Shown: positions 16,249-24,704, counted from the stretch's first letter. The stretch is DNA of 44,024 bases from Streptomyces albicerus (GCF_008905045.1 NZ_VWMY01000077.1:1-44024); one strand, 5' to 3'. The notes: generated by a model not told the origin, from the letters alone. Made by a program: numbers and translations.

Positions 16249-17211
16249 CTAGTTCTTCCAGCCCTTTTCCAGGTAGAGCTGGTCGAGGTTGGCGTCGCAC
16301 TGGTTGCCTTGGGCGCAGGAGATGGCGATGGTGTTGGTGCCCTTGTTGAGCTGGATGTTCGCGTATGTGTTCGTCCAGCCCTTCTCGTAGTCGCCCTCGG
16401 GACCCTTCGCGAAGTTCGCCAGGTTGAGCGGGCGGGTCTGTGCCTCGCCGTTGATCGTGAGCGTGGCGTTCGCGTCCTTGCCGGGCACGCCGTAGTTGAC
16501 GAACAGCGTGTACTTGCCGCTCTTCGGGATGTCGCTGACGCTCCAGGTGACGGACGCGCCGACCTGGTTGAAGCCCGTCACATAGACACCGCCCGCGGCT
16601 TTCGCGCCGGAGATGTCCGCAGCCGTCGTCACGCCGGGACCCAGCTTCAGGGCCTTCGCGTCGATCTTCGGCAGCTCGGCCGGCTCCGCGGCCCCCTTGG
16701 TCGCCGACTGGCTCGGCTCGACGCTCTCGCCGGCCGACGGGGCCGGGCCCGCCGCGTCGTCGCCCTTGTCCTTGTCCGAGTCGCCGCCGAGCATGGCGAT
16801 GCCGATGCCGATCACGACGGCCGCCACGACGGCGACGGCACCGATGAGGAGGCCCTTGGTGTTGGGGCCACGACCACGGCCGCCACCGCCACCGCTGTCG
16901 GGCAGCGGCTGGTACGTGGTGGGCGCGCCACCGGTGAAGGCCTCGGGCGCGGCGTAGGTCGCGTTCGGCTGGCCGTACGTCCCCTGCTGCGGGGGCACCT
17001 GCTGCCCGTACTGCGCGGTCGGGGCGGTGGGCTGGGCGGGCTGGCCGTACTGGCGCTCGCCTACGGGCCGCACCCGGTTGACCGAGCCGGGGTAGCCGTA
17101 GCCACCGCCGCCACTCGGCGGCTGGGCTCCGGCGGCCTGCCCGTCGGCGTACAGATAGCCGAACGGGTCGTCGTCCTCGGGCGTGCTCGCGCCGTTGTTG
17201 CCGGGCGTCAT
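16249..17211 (-). CDS. Membrane-anchored protein with extracellular CBM35-like domain
   Basis: A 320-residue protein in three parts. The N-terminal 110 or so residues are cytoplasmic, Pro/Gln/Gly/Tyr-rich and disordered (YGQPAQPTAPTAQYGQQ). One transmembrane helix follows (GLLIGAVAVVAAVVIGIGIAML), then a Ser/Glu/Pro linker. The C-terminal about 140 residues (GGVYVTGFNQVGASVTWSV, KYTLFVNYG, NTIAISCAQG) look like a galactose-binding-fold carbohydrate-binding module of the CBM6/35 group. It probably binds a polysaccharide at the cell surface. ATG at 17211 with GGAGACC upstream is preferred to an in-frame start at 17289. Confidence 0.75.
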   Translation of the reverse strand: MTPGNNGASTPEDDDPFGYLYADGQAAGAQPPSGGGGYGYPGSVNRVRPVGERQYGQPAQPTAPTAQYGQQVPPQQGTYGQPNATYAAPEAFTGGAPTTYQPLPDSGGGGGRGRGPNTKGLLIGAVAVVAAVVIGIGIAMLGGDSDKDKGDDAAGPAPSAGESVEPSQSATKGAAEPAELPKIDAKALKLGPGVTTAADISGAKAAGGVYVTGFNQVGASVTWSVSDIPKSGKYTLFVNYGVPGKDANATLTINGEAQTRPLNLANFAKGPEGDYEKGWTNTYANIQLNKGTNTIAISCAQGNQCDANLDQLYLEKGWKN

Positions 17212-17328
17212 CCCTTGGTCTCCTAGCGGGTGCGGTACAGATGCGGTACGGGGATCGAAAGGCGAGCCTACCCGCTTCCGCTGCCCCAAACGGGTGACTC
17301 GGATCGCATCACCCCGCTGACCTGCGGA

Positions 17329-19011
17329 TCAGCCCGCACGCCTGTGCGCTTTGGGACGAGACCGTTTCTCTACGTACATCCGCTCGTCAGCGGACTGCAA
17401 GACCTCGTCCGCCGTCATGCCGCAATGTGCCCACCCAATACCGAAGCTGGCACCGACCCGCATGGCGCGGCCGTCGACCCGGATCGGCTGGATGATCTCG
17501 TTCCGCAGCCGTACCGCGAGGTCCTGCGCGTCGGCCCGCCCGAGCCCGTCGGCGAGCACCACGAACTCGTCACCGCCAAGCCGCGCGACCGTGTCCCCGT
17601 CCCGCACGGCACCGCTGAGGCGCCGGGCCACCTCGATCAGCACGGCGTCGCCGGCGTTGTGCCCGAAACGGTCGTTGATCGACTTGAAGCCGTCGAGGTC
17701 GCAGAAGAGGACCGCGAGCCCCTTCGTGCCGTCGTCCCGCTCCCCCTCGGGGGCGATCGTGTGCACATGGTGGTCGTAGGCGTCGAACGCCTCGGGTCCC
17801 GGCCGGTAGTCGAAGCCGTGCCCGTTCATGTCGTACACGCCGCTCGCGCCGTGCTCGGCCACCGCGTTCCCATACGCCGCGTCGATCGTGGCGACGTCGC
17901 CGTGCTCCGTCGCCGCGGGCCGCGCACAGAGCCGGGAACCGAGCCGGGCGCGCAGCTCGGCGGAGTTCGGCAGGCCGGTGAGCGAGTCGTGCGAGGCGCG
18001 GTGGGCGAGCTGGAGCTCGCGGCGCTTGCGCTCCTCGATGTCCTCGACGTGGGTGAGCAGGAAGCGCGGCCCGTCGGCGGCGTCCGCGACCACGCTGTTG
18101 CGCAGCGACACCCACACATACGTACCGTCGCGGCGGCAGAGCCTCAGCTCGGCCCGCCCGCCCTCCGCTGAGGTCCTCAGCAGTGTGCCGATGTCCTCGG
18201 GGTGGACGAGGTCGGAGAAGGAGTAGCGGCGCATCGAAGAGGCGGGGCGGCCGAGCAGCCGGCACAGCGCGTCGTTCGTCCGCAGGATCCGGCCGTGCTG
18301 GTCGCCGCCCATCTCGGCGATGGCCATGCCGGACGGGGCGTACTCGAAGGCCTGCCGAAAGCTCTCTTCACTGGCGCGCAGTGCCTGCTGCTCCCGCTCG
18401 AGGCGGACGAGCGCGCGCTGCATGTTGGCTCGTAGACGCGCGTTGCTGATCGCGATGGCGGCCTGGAACGCGTACATCTGCAACGCCTCGCGGCCCCACG
18501 CGCCGGGCCGGCGGCCGTTGCGCGGGCGGTCCACGGACAGGACGCCGATCAGTTCGCCGCAGGAGCCGCCGGGGACGCCCGGGGTGTACATGGGCGCGAA
18601 GAGGCGGTCGGCGGGGTGCCACTCGTCCTCGAAGCGCGGTGCGGGCCCGTCGGTGTACCACTGCGGGACGTCGTCCTCGTCGAGGACCCAGCCTTCGGTG
18701 TGCGGTATGAAGCGCAGGTCGCCCCACGCCTCGCCCATGTTCAGCCGGCGGTCCCAGGAGGCGCGGGAGCCCACGCGTCCGGTGATGAGGGCCTCGGCGG
18801 CGGAGTTCCCGGCGAGCGCGGCGACGACGAGGTCGCCGTCGGGACGTACGAGGTTGACGCAGGCAAGTTCGTAGCCAAGTCCGGTCACGACTCCGTCGGC
18901 GACGGTCTGCAGCGTGTCGGCCAGGCTGCGGGCCGTGTTCATGTCCGCCATGACCTGATGCAGCTGCCGCAGGGTCGCAAGACGGACGTACGGCTCCGAC
19001 TCGGTCTCCAT
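17329..19011 (-). CDS. cdgB: Diguanylate cyclase CdgB (GAF-PAS-GGDEF)
   Basis: Makes cyclic di-GMP, which in Streptomyces works through BldD to delay sporulation. Order in the 560-residue protein: GAF-like domain (about 20-195), PAS/PAC (about 210-335, ending VEDIEERKRREL), then GGDEF. The active site GGDEF (479-483) is intact and is preceded by RDGD (470-473), five residues upstream, the product-binding inhibitory site. Between DSLTGL (342) and the CDLDGFKSIND motif (437) there are about 60 more residues than usual. No EAL domain and no membrane segment, so it is a soluble sensor-cyclase. GGGGAG lies before the ATG. The layout matches S. coelicolor CdgB. Confidence 0.9.
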   Translation of the reverse strand: METESEPYVRLATLRQLHQVMADMNTARSLADTLQTVADGVVTGLGYELACVNLVRPDGDLVVAALAGNSAAEALITGRVGSRASWDRRLNMGEAWGDLRFIPHTEGWVLDEDDVPQWYTDGPAPRFEDEWHPADRLFAPMYTPGVPGGSCGELIGVLSVDRPRNGRRPGAWGREALQMYAFQAAIAISNARLRANMQRALVRLEREQQALRASEESFRQAFEYAPSGMAIAEMGGDQHGRILRTNDALCRLLGRPASSMRRYSFSDLVHPEDIGTLLRTSAEGGRAELRLCRRDGTYVWVSLRNSVVADAADGPRFLLTHVEDIEERKRRELQLAHRASHDSLTGLPNSAELRARLGSRLCARPAATEHGDVATIDAAYGNAVAEHGASGVYDMNGHGFDYRPGPEAFDAYDHHVHTIAPEGERDDGTKGLAVLFCDLDGFKSINDRFGHNAGDAVLIEVARRLSGAVRDGDTVARLGGDEFVVLADGLGRADAQDLAVRLRNEIIQPIRVDGRAMRVGASFGIGWAHCGMTADEVLQSADERMYVEKRSRPKAHRRAG

Positions 19012-19067
19012 GCTCGCTCTCCCCGAGACCTCGACAGCAACTCCAGAGTTATCCAGGCTTCTCGTCG

Positions 19068-19125
19068 GTACTCATCGCTTACTGATCACTCGCTGATCTT
19101 GCCTACTGATCGCCTACTGCTCGCA
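19068..19125. repeat. Degenerate CTGATC repeats upstream of cdgB
   Basis: The segment carries TTACTGATC, TCGCTGATC, CTACTGATC and CTACTGCTC in quick succession. It resembles the 23-bp tandem repeat between thrC and gpgS. It lies 57-114 bp before the cdgB start, inside its likely leader or promoter. Confidence 0.5.
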
Positions 19126-19190
19126 GCGTCCCCGCCACTGAATCACAGCGCGCTGCCCACTCGGTACACAGGGTCAACAAAATATGGCAC

Positions 19191-19208
19191 CTGTGACTCA
19201 AGTCACAG
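19191..19208. promoter_or_regulatory. Perfect 8-bp inverted repeat in the cdgB divergent region
   Basis: CTGTGACTCAAGTCACAG: arms of 8 bp with a 2-nt spacer. The core GTG-N6-GTCAC fits the Streptomyces Crp motif, and the GTGAC/GTCAC arms also resemble BldD-type sites. It lies 180 bp upstream of both cdgB and the flavin reductase gene. The 376-bp gap (19012-19387) holds no other gene I can support. Confidence 0.6.
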
Positions 19209-19375
19209 AAGAAGATGAACAATTGAGTAGAGTTTCTGTGTTTTCGCCGTGCGTTTACTGAACGCAAATTGGTGGGACATGTGCGGGCTCCTGCCAAAGT
19301 GCGCGGCAGAGTCGGACCCGGGTCCTAGGACCCGGTTCGGGCGCTGGTCCGATGTGCCGCCCGGAGGGCGGAGAA

Positions 19376-19381
19376 TAGCGT
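19376..19381 (+). promoter_or_regulatory. -10 box TAGCGT, leaderless flavin reductase start
   Basis: TAGCGT-N6-GTG places the transcription start at the GTG at 19388 and so supports that start codon over the GTG at 19442. Confidence 0.5.
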
Positions 19382-19387
19382 CTTCCC

Positions 19388-19951
19388 GTGCTGAACACTC
19401 CCTCTGCCGCTCCTCCCGTCCCACCCGTGCATGCTGAGGGGGTGAGCAACGACGAGTTCCGTGCCGCCATGTCCCGGCTGGCCGCGGGCGTGGTGCTGGT
19501 GACCGCGCACGAGGCACAGTCGGACCCGGACGGCCCGAGCGGCGAGGACGTCGGCATGACGGCGACCTCCTTCATGTCCGTGTCCCTGGACCCGCCACTC
19601 GTCCTGATCGGCCTGCGCGAGGGCTCCCGCATGGACGACCTGCTCGACGAGCAGCCCCTGTGGGCGGTCTCCGTCCTCTCCGAGAGCCAGCGCCACATCG
19701 CGGGCCGCTTCGCCATGAAGGGCCGCATCTCCGACCGCCTCCTCTTCGAGGACATCCCGTACGTACGCGGAAAGGCGTCCGGAGCGCTGCTGGTGAGCGG
19801 CGCCCTGGCGACCCTGGAGTGCCGGACCGAACAGCGGGTGACGGCGGGGGATCACACGCTGGTCATCGGGCGGGTACTGACGTCGTCGCTGCCGAGCGCG
19901 GACGGGGGGCCGCTGGCGTACTTCCGGGGGCGGTACCGGCAGTTGGGGTAG
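19388..19951 (+). CDS. Flavin reductase domain protein
   Basis: A 187-residue FMN-binding split-barrel flavin reductase of the HpaC type, which would use NAD(P)H to supply reduced flavin to a monooxygenase. Motifs: FRAAMSRLAAGVVLVTA, GMTATSFMSVSLDPPLVLIGL and the C-terminal YFRGRYRQL. The N-terminal 18 residues before VSNDEF are Pro/Ala-rich and may not be translated if the GTG at 19442 is used; the -10 position favours 19388. No monooxygenase gene is adjacent, so the partner is unknown. Confidence 0.85.
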   Translation: MLNTPSAAPPVPPVHAEGVSNDEFRAAMSRLAAGVVLVTAHEAQSDPDGPSGEDVGMTATSFMSVSLDPPLVLIGLREGSRMDDLLDEQPLWAVSVLSESQRHIAGRFAMKGRISDRLLFEDIPYVRGKASGALLVSGALATLECRTEQRVTAGDHTLVIGRVLTSSLPSADGGPLAYFRGRYRQLG

Positions 19952-20010
19952 TGGGGCTTACGGTCGCGGGTCGCCTGTCGGTCAGGCCCGGTATGGCTGG
20001 ATTGGTTATT

Positions 20011-20095
20011 GGTTTTCTGTCATCTGTTATCTGTCAGTTGTTATCTGTCATCTGTCAGCTGCCACTTGTTGGTTGTCAGTGCTGGTTGTCAGTCG
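20011..20095. repeat. Low-complexity CTGTCA/TTATCTGTCA repeat tract
   Basis: About eight degenerate copies of CTGTCA and TTGTCAGT fill the gap between the convergent flavin reductase and sigma-factor genes. The composition is far more T-rich than the surroundings, and the tract runs into the sigma-factor stop codon. Confidence 0.6.
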
Positions 20096-21093
20096 TCAAG
20101 GAACGTGACGTCGAGCCCCGTCAGGCGCTCCAGGTCCCTGAGGATGTCGATGACGGCGATCCGGCCGTGTACGACTGTGAAGGCCACCACGCTGACCAGG
20201 CGCCCTTCGTGGACCACCACGACACCGGCGGCTCCGTTGACGAGGGCGGGCCGCGCGAACCCGGCGAAGTGCCGGAAGGCCAGCGCACCCGAAGCAACGG
20301 CTGTCGCGCCGGTCGTCACACCGGCCTCCGTCCGTACCACCACGTCCGGGTCGAGCACGGCGACGAGCGCGTCGAAGTCACCGTCACGCGAGGCGGCCAG
20401 GAAGGCGTCGACGGCCTTCCGCTGCCGGTCGAGGTCGGGATCGGGGGCGGGAGCGCCGCCCTGAACCCGCCGCCGGGCCCGGCTGGCGAGCTGACGGGCC
20501 GCGACCGGCGTACGCCCCACGATGGTCGCGACCTCCTCGAAGGGCACGGCGAACAGGTCGTGCAGCACGAAGGCGAGCCGTTCGGCGGGGCTCAGGGTCT
20601 CGAGTACGACGAGCAGGGCGAGGCCCACGGAGTCGGCGAGCAGGGCCTCCTGCTCGGGGTCGACACCGGTGACGGGGGCGAGGACCGGCTCCGGCATGCG
20701 TACGCCCGGCTCGTCCAGTGGCTGCTCGGCGCGCGCCCGGCGGGAGCGCAGCATGTCGAGGCAGACCCGGCCGACCACGGTGGTCAGCCAGCCGCCGAGG
20801 TTCTCGACCGCGCTGGTGTCCGAGCGGCTGAGCTTGAACCAGGCTTCCTGAACGGCGTCGTCGGCTTCGGAGAGCGAGCCGAGCATGCGGTAGGCGACGG
20901 CGCGGAGACGGGTGCGGTGCGCTTCGAACCGCTCGGCGAGGAATTCCTTGTCGCTGACGTTCTCTTGGGCGGCCGATTGTGTGTCTTCGGCTGCCGACTG
21001 TGTCTCTTCGGCTGCCGATTCTGCGCCCGTCGGCTTTCCTTCGGCTTCTTCTTGAAGCTTTTCTTCCGGCGTCAGGAATTCGTCCCCGCTCAT
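20089..21093 (-). CDS. ECF sigma factor with SnoaL-like C-terminal extension (ECF41/SigJ-type)
   Basis: A 334-residue RNA polymerase sigma factor. Region 2 (FEAHRTRLRAVAYRMLGSLSEADDAVQEAWFKL) and region 4 (ETLSPAERLAFVLHDLFAVPFEEVATIVGRT) are clear, followed by a SnoaL-like domain (DAFLAASRDGDFDALVAVLDPDVVVR) that in this class replaces an anti-sigma factor. The linker has MPEP instead of the usual WLPEP, and I do not find a clear DGGGK motif. The first 45 residues are Ala/Glu/Gln-rich with near-repeats of SAAEETQ. ATG at 21093 has GAGGAG upstream and is preferred to 21135. Target promoters are unknown. Confidence 0.85.
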   Translation of the reverse strand: MSGDEFLTPEEKLQEEAEGKPTGAESAAEETQSAAEDTQSAAQENVSDKEFLAERFEAHRTRLRAVAYRMLGSLSEADDAVQEAWFKLSRSDTSAVENLGGWLTTVVGRVCLDMLRSRRARAEQPLDEPGVRMPEPVLAPVTGVDPEQEALLADSVGLALLVVLETLSPAERLAFVLHDLFAVPFEEVATIVGRTPVAARQLASRARRRVQGGAPAPDPDLDRQRKAVDAFLAASRDGDFDALVAVLDPDVVVRTEAGVTTGATAVASGALAFRHFAGFARPALVNGAAGVVVVHEGRLVSVVAFTVVHGRIAVIDILRDLERLTGLDVTFLDD

Positions 21094-21193
21094 GTGCCGC
21101 ATCTCCTCTGCCGCTCCTCTGCCACGGTCCGTCAATGGGTTGACGGATCACGGAAGACGGATGTGACAGAGGGGTGGGGACGGTGGCCGTGGC

Positions 21194-21622
21194 CTACCCC
21201 CAGTCGCGCCCGGAGCGTCCACGCTTCGTGTCGCCCCGCTGCTTCTTCTCGCGCAGTCGGCGTTCGTTGATCCCGCGGGGAATACGGGTGGCCCGGCGGG
21301 GCCTGGGCGGCGGGGCGCTGGCCTCGGCGAGCAGCGAGGCGAGTCGGACGGCCGCGGTCTCCCGGTTGCGCCACTGGGAGCGGTGCTCGGAGGCGCGCAC
21401 GCTGACGACTCCGTCGACGAGCCGCCCGGCCAGCTTGTCGAGGGCCCGCTCCTTCCAGACCGGCGGCAACGCCTCGGTCTTCGCGAGGTCGAAGCGCAGT
21501 TCGACCTGCGAGTCGGACGTGTTCACGTGCTGCCCGCCCGGCCCGGAGGACCGCGAGAAACGCCACATGAGCTCGGCCTCGGGCAGCGAGACGGAGCCAC
21601 GGATGACGTAAGGACCGGACAT
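21194..21622 (-). CDS. arfB: Peptidyl-tRNA hydrolase ArfB (ribosome rescue)
   Basis: Releases peptides from stalled ribosomes lacking a stop codon. The 142-residue protein has the release-factor signature SSGPGGQHVNTSDSQVEL with the catalytic GGQ, and a basic C-terminal tail (RIPRGINERRLREKKQRG) that enters the empty mRNA channel. MSGPYVIRGSV at 21622 is the usual start; an upstream ATG at 21676 would add 18 unconserved residues. Complete, with no sign of truncation. Confidence 0.92.
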   Translation of the reverse strand: MSGPYVIRGSVSLPEAELMWRFSRSSGPGGQHVNTSDSQVELRFDLAKTEALPPVWKERALDKLAGRLVDGVVSVRASEHRSQWRNRETAAVRLASLLAEASAPPPRPRRATRIPRGINERRLREKKQRGDTKRGRSGRDWG

Positions 21623-21727
21623 GGCTCCATGGTCGCGTGTGTGTCCGGTCCACGTCACCCGCTTTTTCGAGGCCATTGGGGGGCGCAGTGCTTTCGGGGG
21701 CGCAGGAGCTGGTGATGGCGGCCGCCC

Positions 21728-23053
21728 TCAACTGCTGCGCCGCGTCACACCGTCGATCGGGCGTACGCGCAGCATGCGGCACAGGGGCGCACAGGACGCC
21801 CCCCACACGAGGACGAACCCGCAGACCGCGATGGCGGCCCAGGCCCACCAGGGCAGCCCTCCGATGGGCGTGCCGGTCTTGCCGCCCAGCGGGACCATCA
21901 CCGCGCAGGCGGCGAGCGCGCCCGTGCCGAGCCCCGCAAGCGCCGTGACCGCGCCCTCCGCCGCCACCACGGCGACGACCTGCTGCTTCCCGGCACCGAC
22001 CGTGCGCAGCAGGGAGAACTCGCGCAGCCGTTCCAGCGTCAGCATGACCAGCGTGTTCGCGGCCACGAGGCCCGCGAATCCGGCGTACAGGAGCGTCCCG
22101 AAGATCTCCATCCAGTCGGGGTCTCCGGCCCCGGTCAGCGACACGAACTTGGCCACCGCGAACGCCGTCACCAGTGCGATCGGCGTGATCGCCGCGGACA
22201 GCCGGCGCGAGCGGGCCCGGCAGCCCGCGACCGCCAACTCCCCCGCCACGCCACCGAGTCCGCGCAGCAGCGGTGCGGCGACCGCCGTGGCCAGCCGCCC
22301 GATCCAGGGACCGGCGAGGCCGATGGAGACGAGGTACGCCAGCAGCACGAGCGGGATCTCGGAGGCGGCGTCCTCGGCGGAGCCCGCGCCCGCGGCGACC
22401 GTGAGTGCCCCGGCGCCGACGAGGAAGACCAGGGAGGCGAACCCGCGCACGCGGCCCGGCCGTTCGCCGCCCTGCACGGTCGTGTCCGCGAGCGCCGCCC
22501 ACGGGCGGGTACGGGACGCCCGCCAGGCCGCGATCATCCCGCCGAGCTGCGAAGAGACGACGAGTACCCCGGCGGCGGCGAACAGCGGGGGCAGTCCCAC
22601 GCGCAGCGCCATGCCGTCCGGGATCATGCCCTGGCCCGCCATCCCGTCGTACCAGACGCGGGCCAGCAGCGCCCCGAGCCCGTATCCGACGGGCAGCGCC
22701 AGCAGTGCCGTCCACAGCGCCTCGGTCGCCACCATGCGGCGGATCTGCCACGGCCCGGCGCCGACCGCCCGCAGCAGCGCGCTCTCCCGCCGGCGCTGGG
22801 CGACGGCCAGGGACATCACCTGGCCGATGACGAAGACGGACATGTAGACCGTCAGCAGGCTGAACGCCACGCCCATGTCGGAGAGTTCCGCCTGTTCGGC
22901 CGACGCGGGCACGCCGGCGGCGGAGACCGCGACGGCCACGCAGGCGGTGACGACGGTCGCGGAGAACACGAGAGCGGCGAAGGTCCCGGCGAAGGCGGAG
23001 GGACGGGCCTTGACGGATGCGGTGGCGAGACCGTTGGTGGCGAGGAAGCTCAT
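21728..23053 (-). CDS. FtsX-like ABC transporter permease
   Basis: A 441-residue membrane protein with two FtsX-type permease segments: one around FSLLTVYMSVFVIGQVMSL with RRRESALLRAVGAGPWQIRR, and one around FAGLVAANTLVMLTLERLREFSLLRTVGAGKQQV. The repeated LLR-VGA motif is the cytoplasmic coupling helix. It is short for a MacB-like exporter, lacking the large extracellular domain between helices. It forms a pair with the ATPase gene 40 bp upstream; together they probably export a lipid, peptide or drug. The substrate is not evident. Confidence 0.85.
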   Translation of the reverse strand: MSFLATNGLATASVKARPSAFAGTFAALVFSATVVTACVAVAVSAAGVPASAEQAELSDMGVAFSLLTVYMSVFVIGQVMSLAVAQRRRESALLRAVGAGPWQIRRMVATEALWTALLALPVGYGLGALLARVWYDGMAGQGMIPDGMALRVGLPPLFAAAGVLVVSSQLGGMIAAWRASRTRPWAALADTTVQGGERPGRVRGFASLVFLVGAGALTVAAGAGSAEDAASEIPLVLLAYLVSIGLAGPWIGRLATAVAAPLLRGLGGVAGELAVAGCRARSRRLSAAITPIALVTAFAVAKFVSLTGAGDPDWMEIFGTLLYAGFAGLVAANTLVMLTLERLREFSLLRTVGAGKQQVVAVVAAEGAVTALAGLGTGALAACAVMVPLGGKTGTPIGGLPWWAWAAIAVCGFVLVWGASCAPLCRMLRVRPIDGVTRRSS

Positions 23054-23093
23054 ACGGGCGCCCCCGACCTGTCCGTGACGCGATGACGCGGAC

Positions 23094-23789
23094 TCATACG
23101 GGCATCCCCGCCTCCGCCGTGTCCGTGACGAGTCGGCCCTCCGCGAGGCGCAGCACGCGGTCGGCGAGGGCGGTGACCGCCGGGTCGTGGGTGACGACGA
23201 CCACCGTGGCCCCGTACGCGCTCACCGCCTCCCGCAGCAGCCCGAGCACCCCGGCCGCCGTCTCCTGGTCGAGCGAGCCGGTGGGCTCGTCCGCGAAGAC
23301 GACGTCCGGCTCGGTGACGAGCGCGCGGGCGATCGCCACCCTCTGCTGCTGACCGCCGGACAGCTCCCCGGGCCGGGCGTCCTCGCGCCCGTCCAGACCG
23401 ACCCGGGCCAGCATGCGGCGCGCCCGGGCCGGATCGCGGCGCTCGCCGGCGAGGCGCAGGGGGAGCAGGACGTTCTCCTGCGCGGTGAGGGTGGGCAGCA
23501 GGTTGAAGGACTGGAAGACGAAACCGATGCGCTCGCGCCGCAGCCGCGTCAGCTCGCGTTCCCCCATCGCGCTGATCTCCCGGCCGGCCAGCCGTACGGT
23601 GCCGGAGGTCGGCCGGTCGAGCCCGGCCGCGCACTGCAGCAGGGTCGACTTCCCGGAGCCGGAGGGGCCCGTCACGGCGGTGAGGGACTGGGCGTACAGC
23701 CGTGCGTCGAGTTCGCGCAGTGCGTGCACGGGGTGCGGTCCACGGCCGTAGGTCCGGCTCACCCGCTCCAGTTCGAGGACGGTGTTCAT
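23094..23789 (-). CDS. ABC transporter ATP-binding protein (MacB/LolD type)
   Basis: A 231-residue ATPase: Walker A GPSGSGKST, Q-loop FVFQSFNLLPTLTAQENV, signature LSGGQQQRVAIARAL, Walker B VVFADEPTGSLD and switch His in VVVVTHDP. These match the LolD/MacB subfamily that pairs with FtsX permeases such as the next gene. The ATG at 23789 (MNTVLELERV) fits the family start and follows TACCGT by 6 nt; a longer start at 23837 is rejected. Confidence 0.92.
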   Translation of the reverse strand: MNTVLELERVSRTYGRGPHPVHALRELDARLYAQSLTAVTGPSGSGKSTLLQCAAGLDRPTSGTVRLAGREISAMGERELTRLRRERIGFVFQSFNLLPTLTAQENVLLPLRLAGERRDPARARRMLARVGLDGREDARPGELSGGQQQRVAIARALVTEPDVVFADEPTGSLDQETAAGVLGLLREAVSAYGATVVVVTHDPAVTALADRVLRLAEGRLVTDTAEAGMPV

Positions 23790-23795
23790 GAGTCG

Positions 23796-23801
23796 ACGGT
23801 A
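23796..23801 (-). promoter_or_regulatory. -10 box TACCGT, leaderless ABC ATPase start
   Basis: TACCGT-N6-ATG on the minus strand, directly before the ATPase start at 23789. The remaining 262-bp gap to terD holds no gene that I can support. Confidence 0.5.
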
Positions 23802-24063
23802 CGAAGCGGCAGGTCGGGCGCACGATGGGACAGGCACCCGGCTTCGCGGTTCGGTTTCCCGTACCCGTGTCTTCGCCTCGACGAACCCCGCCGCTACTAG
23901 GCTCTGGGCCGCAGGTAAAGAAAGTAAAGGGGTGCGGAACCCTAGGGACCCCCTTCGGCGTTCTTAGGGGTGCCGGTAGCTTCGTCCCGTACAAAGCCCG
24001 ACGCGCAGCACCGCAGGACCGCACGACCCGTACGTACGTCAAACGAGGGAAGGACTCCCAACA

Positions 24064-24639
24064 ATGGCTGTAAGCCTGTCCAAGGGTGGCAACGTCTCGC
24101 TCACCAAGGAGGCTCCGGGCCTGACCGCCGTCACCGTGGGCCTCGGCTGGGACGTCCGCACCACCACGGGCACCGACTTCGACCTGGACGCCTCGGCCAT
24201 CGCGGTCAACCCCCAGGGCAAGGTCTACTCGGACGGACACTTCGTCTTCTTCAACAACAAGCAGACCCCGGACCAGAGCATCGTCCACACCGGCGACAAC
24301 CGCTCTGGCGAAGGCGAGGGCGACGACGAGGCGATCAACGTCAACCTGGCGGGCCTCCCCGCCGACGTCGAGAAGATCGTCTTCCCGGTCTCCATCTACG
24401 ACGCGGAGAACCGCTCGCAGAACTTCGGCCAGGTCCGCAACGCGTACATCCGCATCGTGAACCAGGCCGGCGGCGTGGAGATCGCCCGCTACGACCTCTC
24501 GGAGGACGCCGCCACGGAGACCGCCATGGTCTTCGGCGAGCTCTACCGCAACGGCGCGGAGTGGAAGTTCCGCGCGGTGGGCCAGGGCTACGCGTCGGGC
24601 CTCGTGGGGATCGCGCAGGACTTCGGCGTCAGCGTCTGA
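24064..24639 (+). CDS. terD: TerD family protein
   Basis: A 191-residue cytosolic calcium-binding beta-sandwich protein of the tellurium-resistance/stress group. Family marks: MAVSLSKGGNVSLTKEAPGL, GLGWDVRTTTGTDFDLDASA with acidic metal ligands, HTGDNRSGEGEGDDE, and VFPVSIYDAENR. AGGGAAGGA precedes the ATG. Other ter genes are not adjacent; Streptomyces has several solitary terD copies with roles in calcium homeostasis and development. A very strong terminator follows. Confidence 0.94.
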   Translation: MAVSLSKGGNVSLTKEAPGLTAVTVGLGWDVRTTTGTDFDLDASAIAVNPQGKVYSDGHFVFFNNKQTPDQSIVHTGDNRSGEGEGDDEAINVNLAGLPADVEKIVFPVSIYDAENRSQNFGQVRNAYIRIVNQAGGVEIARYDLSEDAATETAMVFGELYRNGAEWKFRAVGQGYASGLVGIAQDFGVSV

Positions 24640-24658
24640 GTCAGATTCCGAACGGCAG

Positions 24659-24704
24659 TCGAGGAGCCCCCGGTCCGGTCACATCCGGACCGGGGGCTCC
24701 TCGA
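24659..24704 (+). terminator. Terminator of terD
   Basis: Perfect 20-bp stem (24659-24678 with 24685-24704) and a 6-nt loop TCACAT, 20 bp after the stop codon. The strongest hairpin of its kind here. Confidence 0.9.

Noticed and set aside
24064..24639. terD as part of a tellurium or phage-defence ter cluster
   Set aside because: No other ter, tel or biosynthetic partner genes are adjacent; it is a solitary copy.
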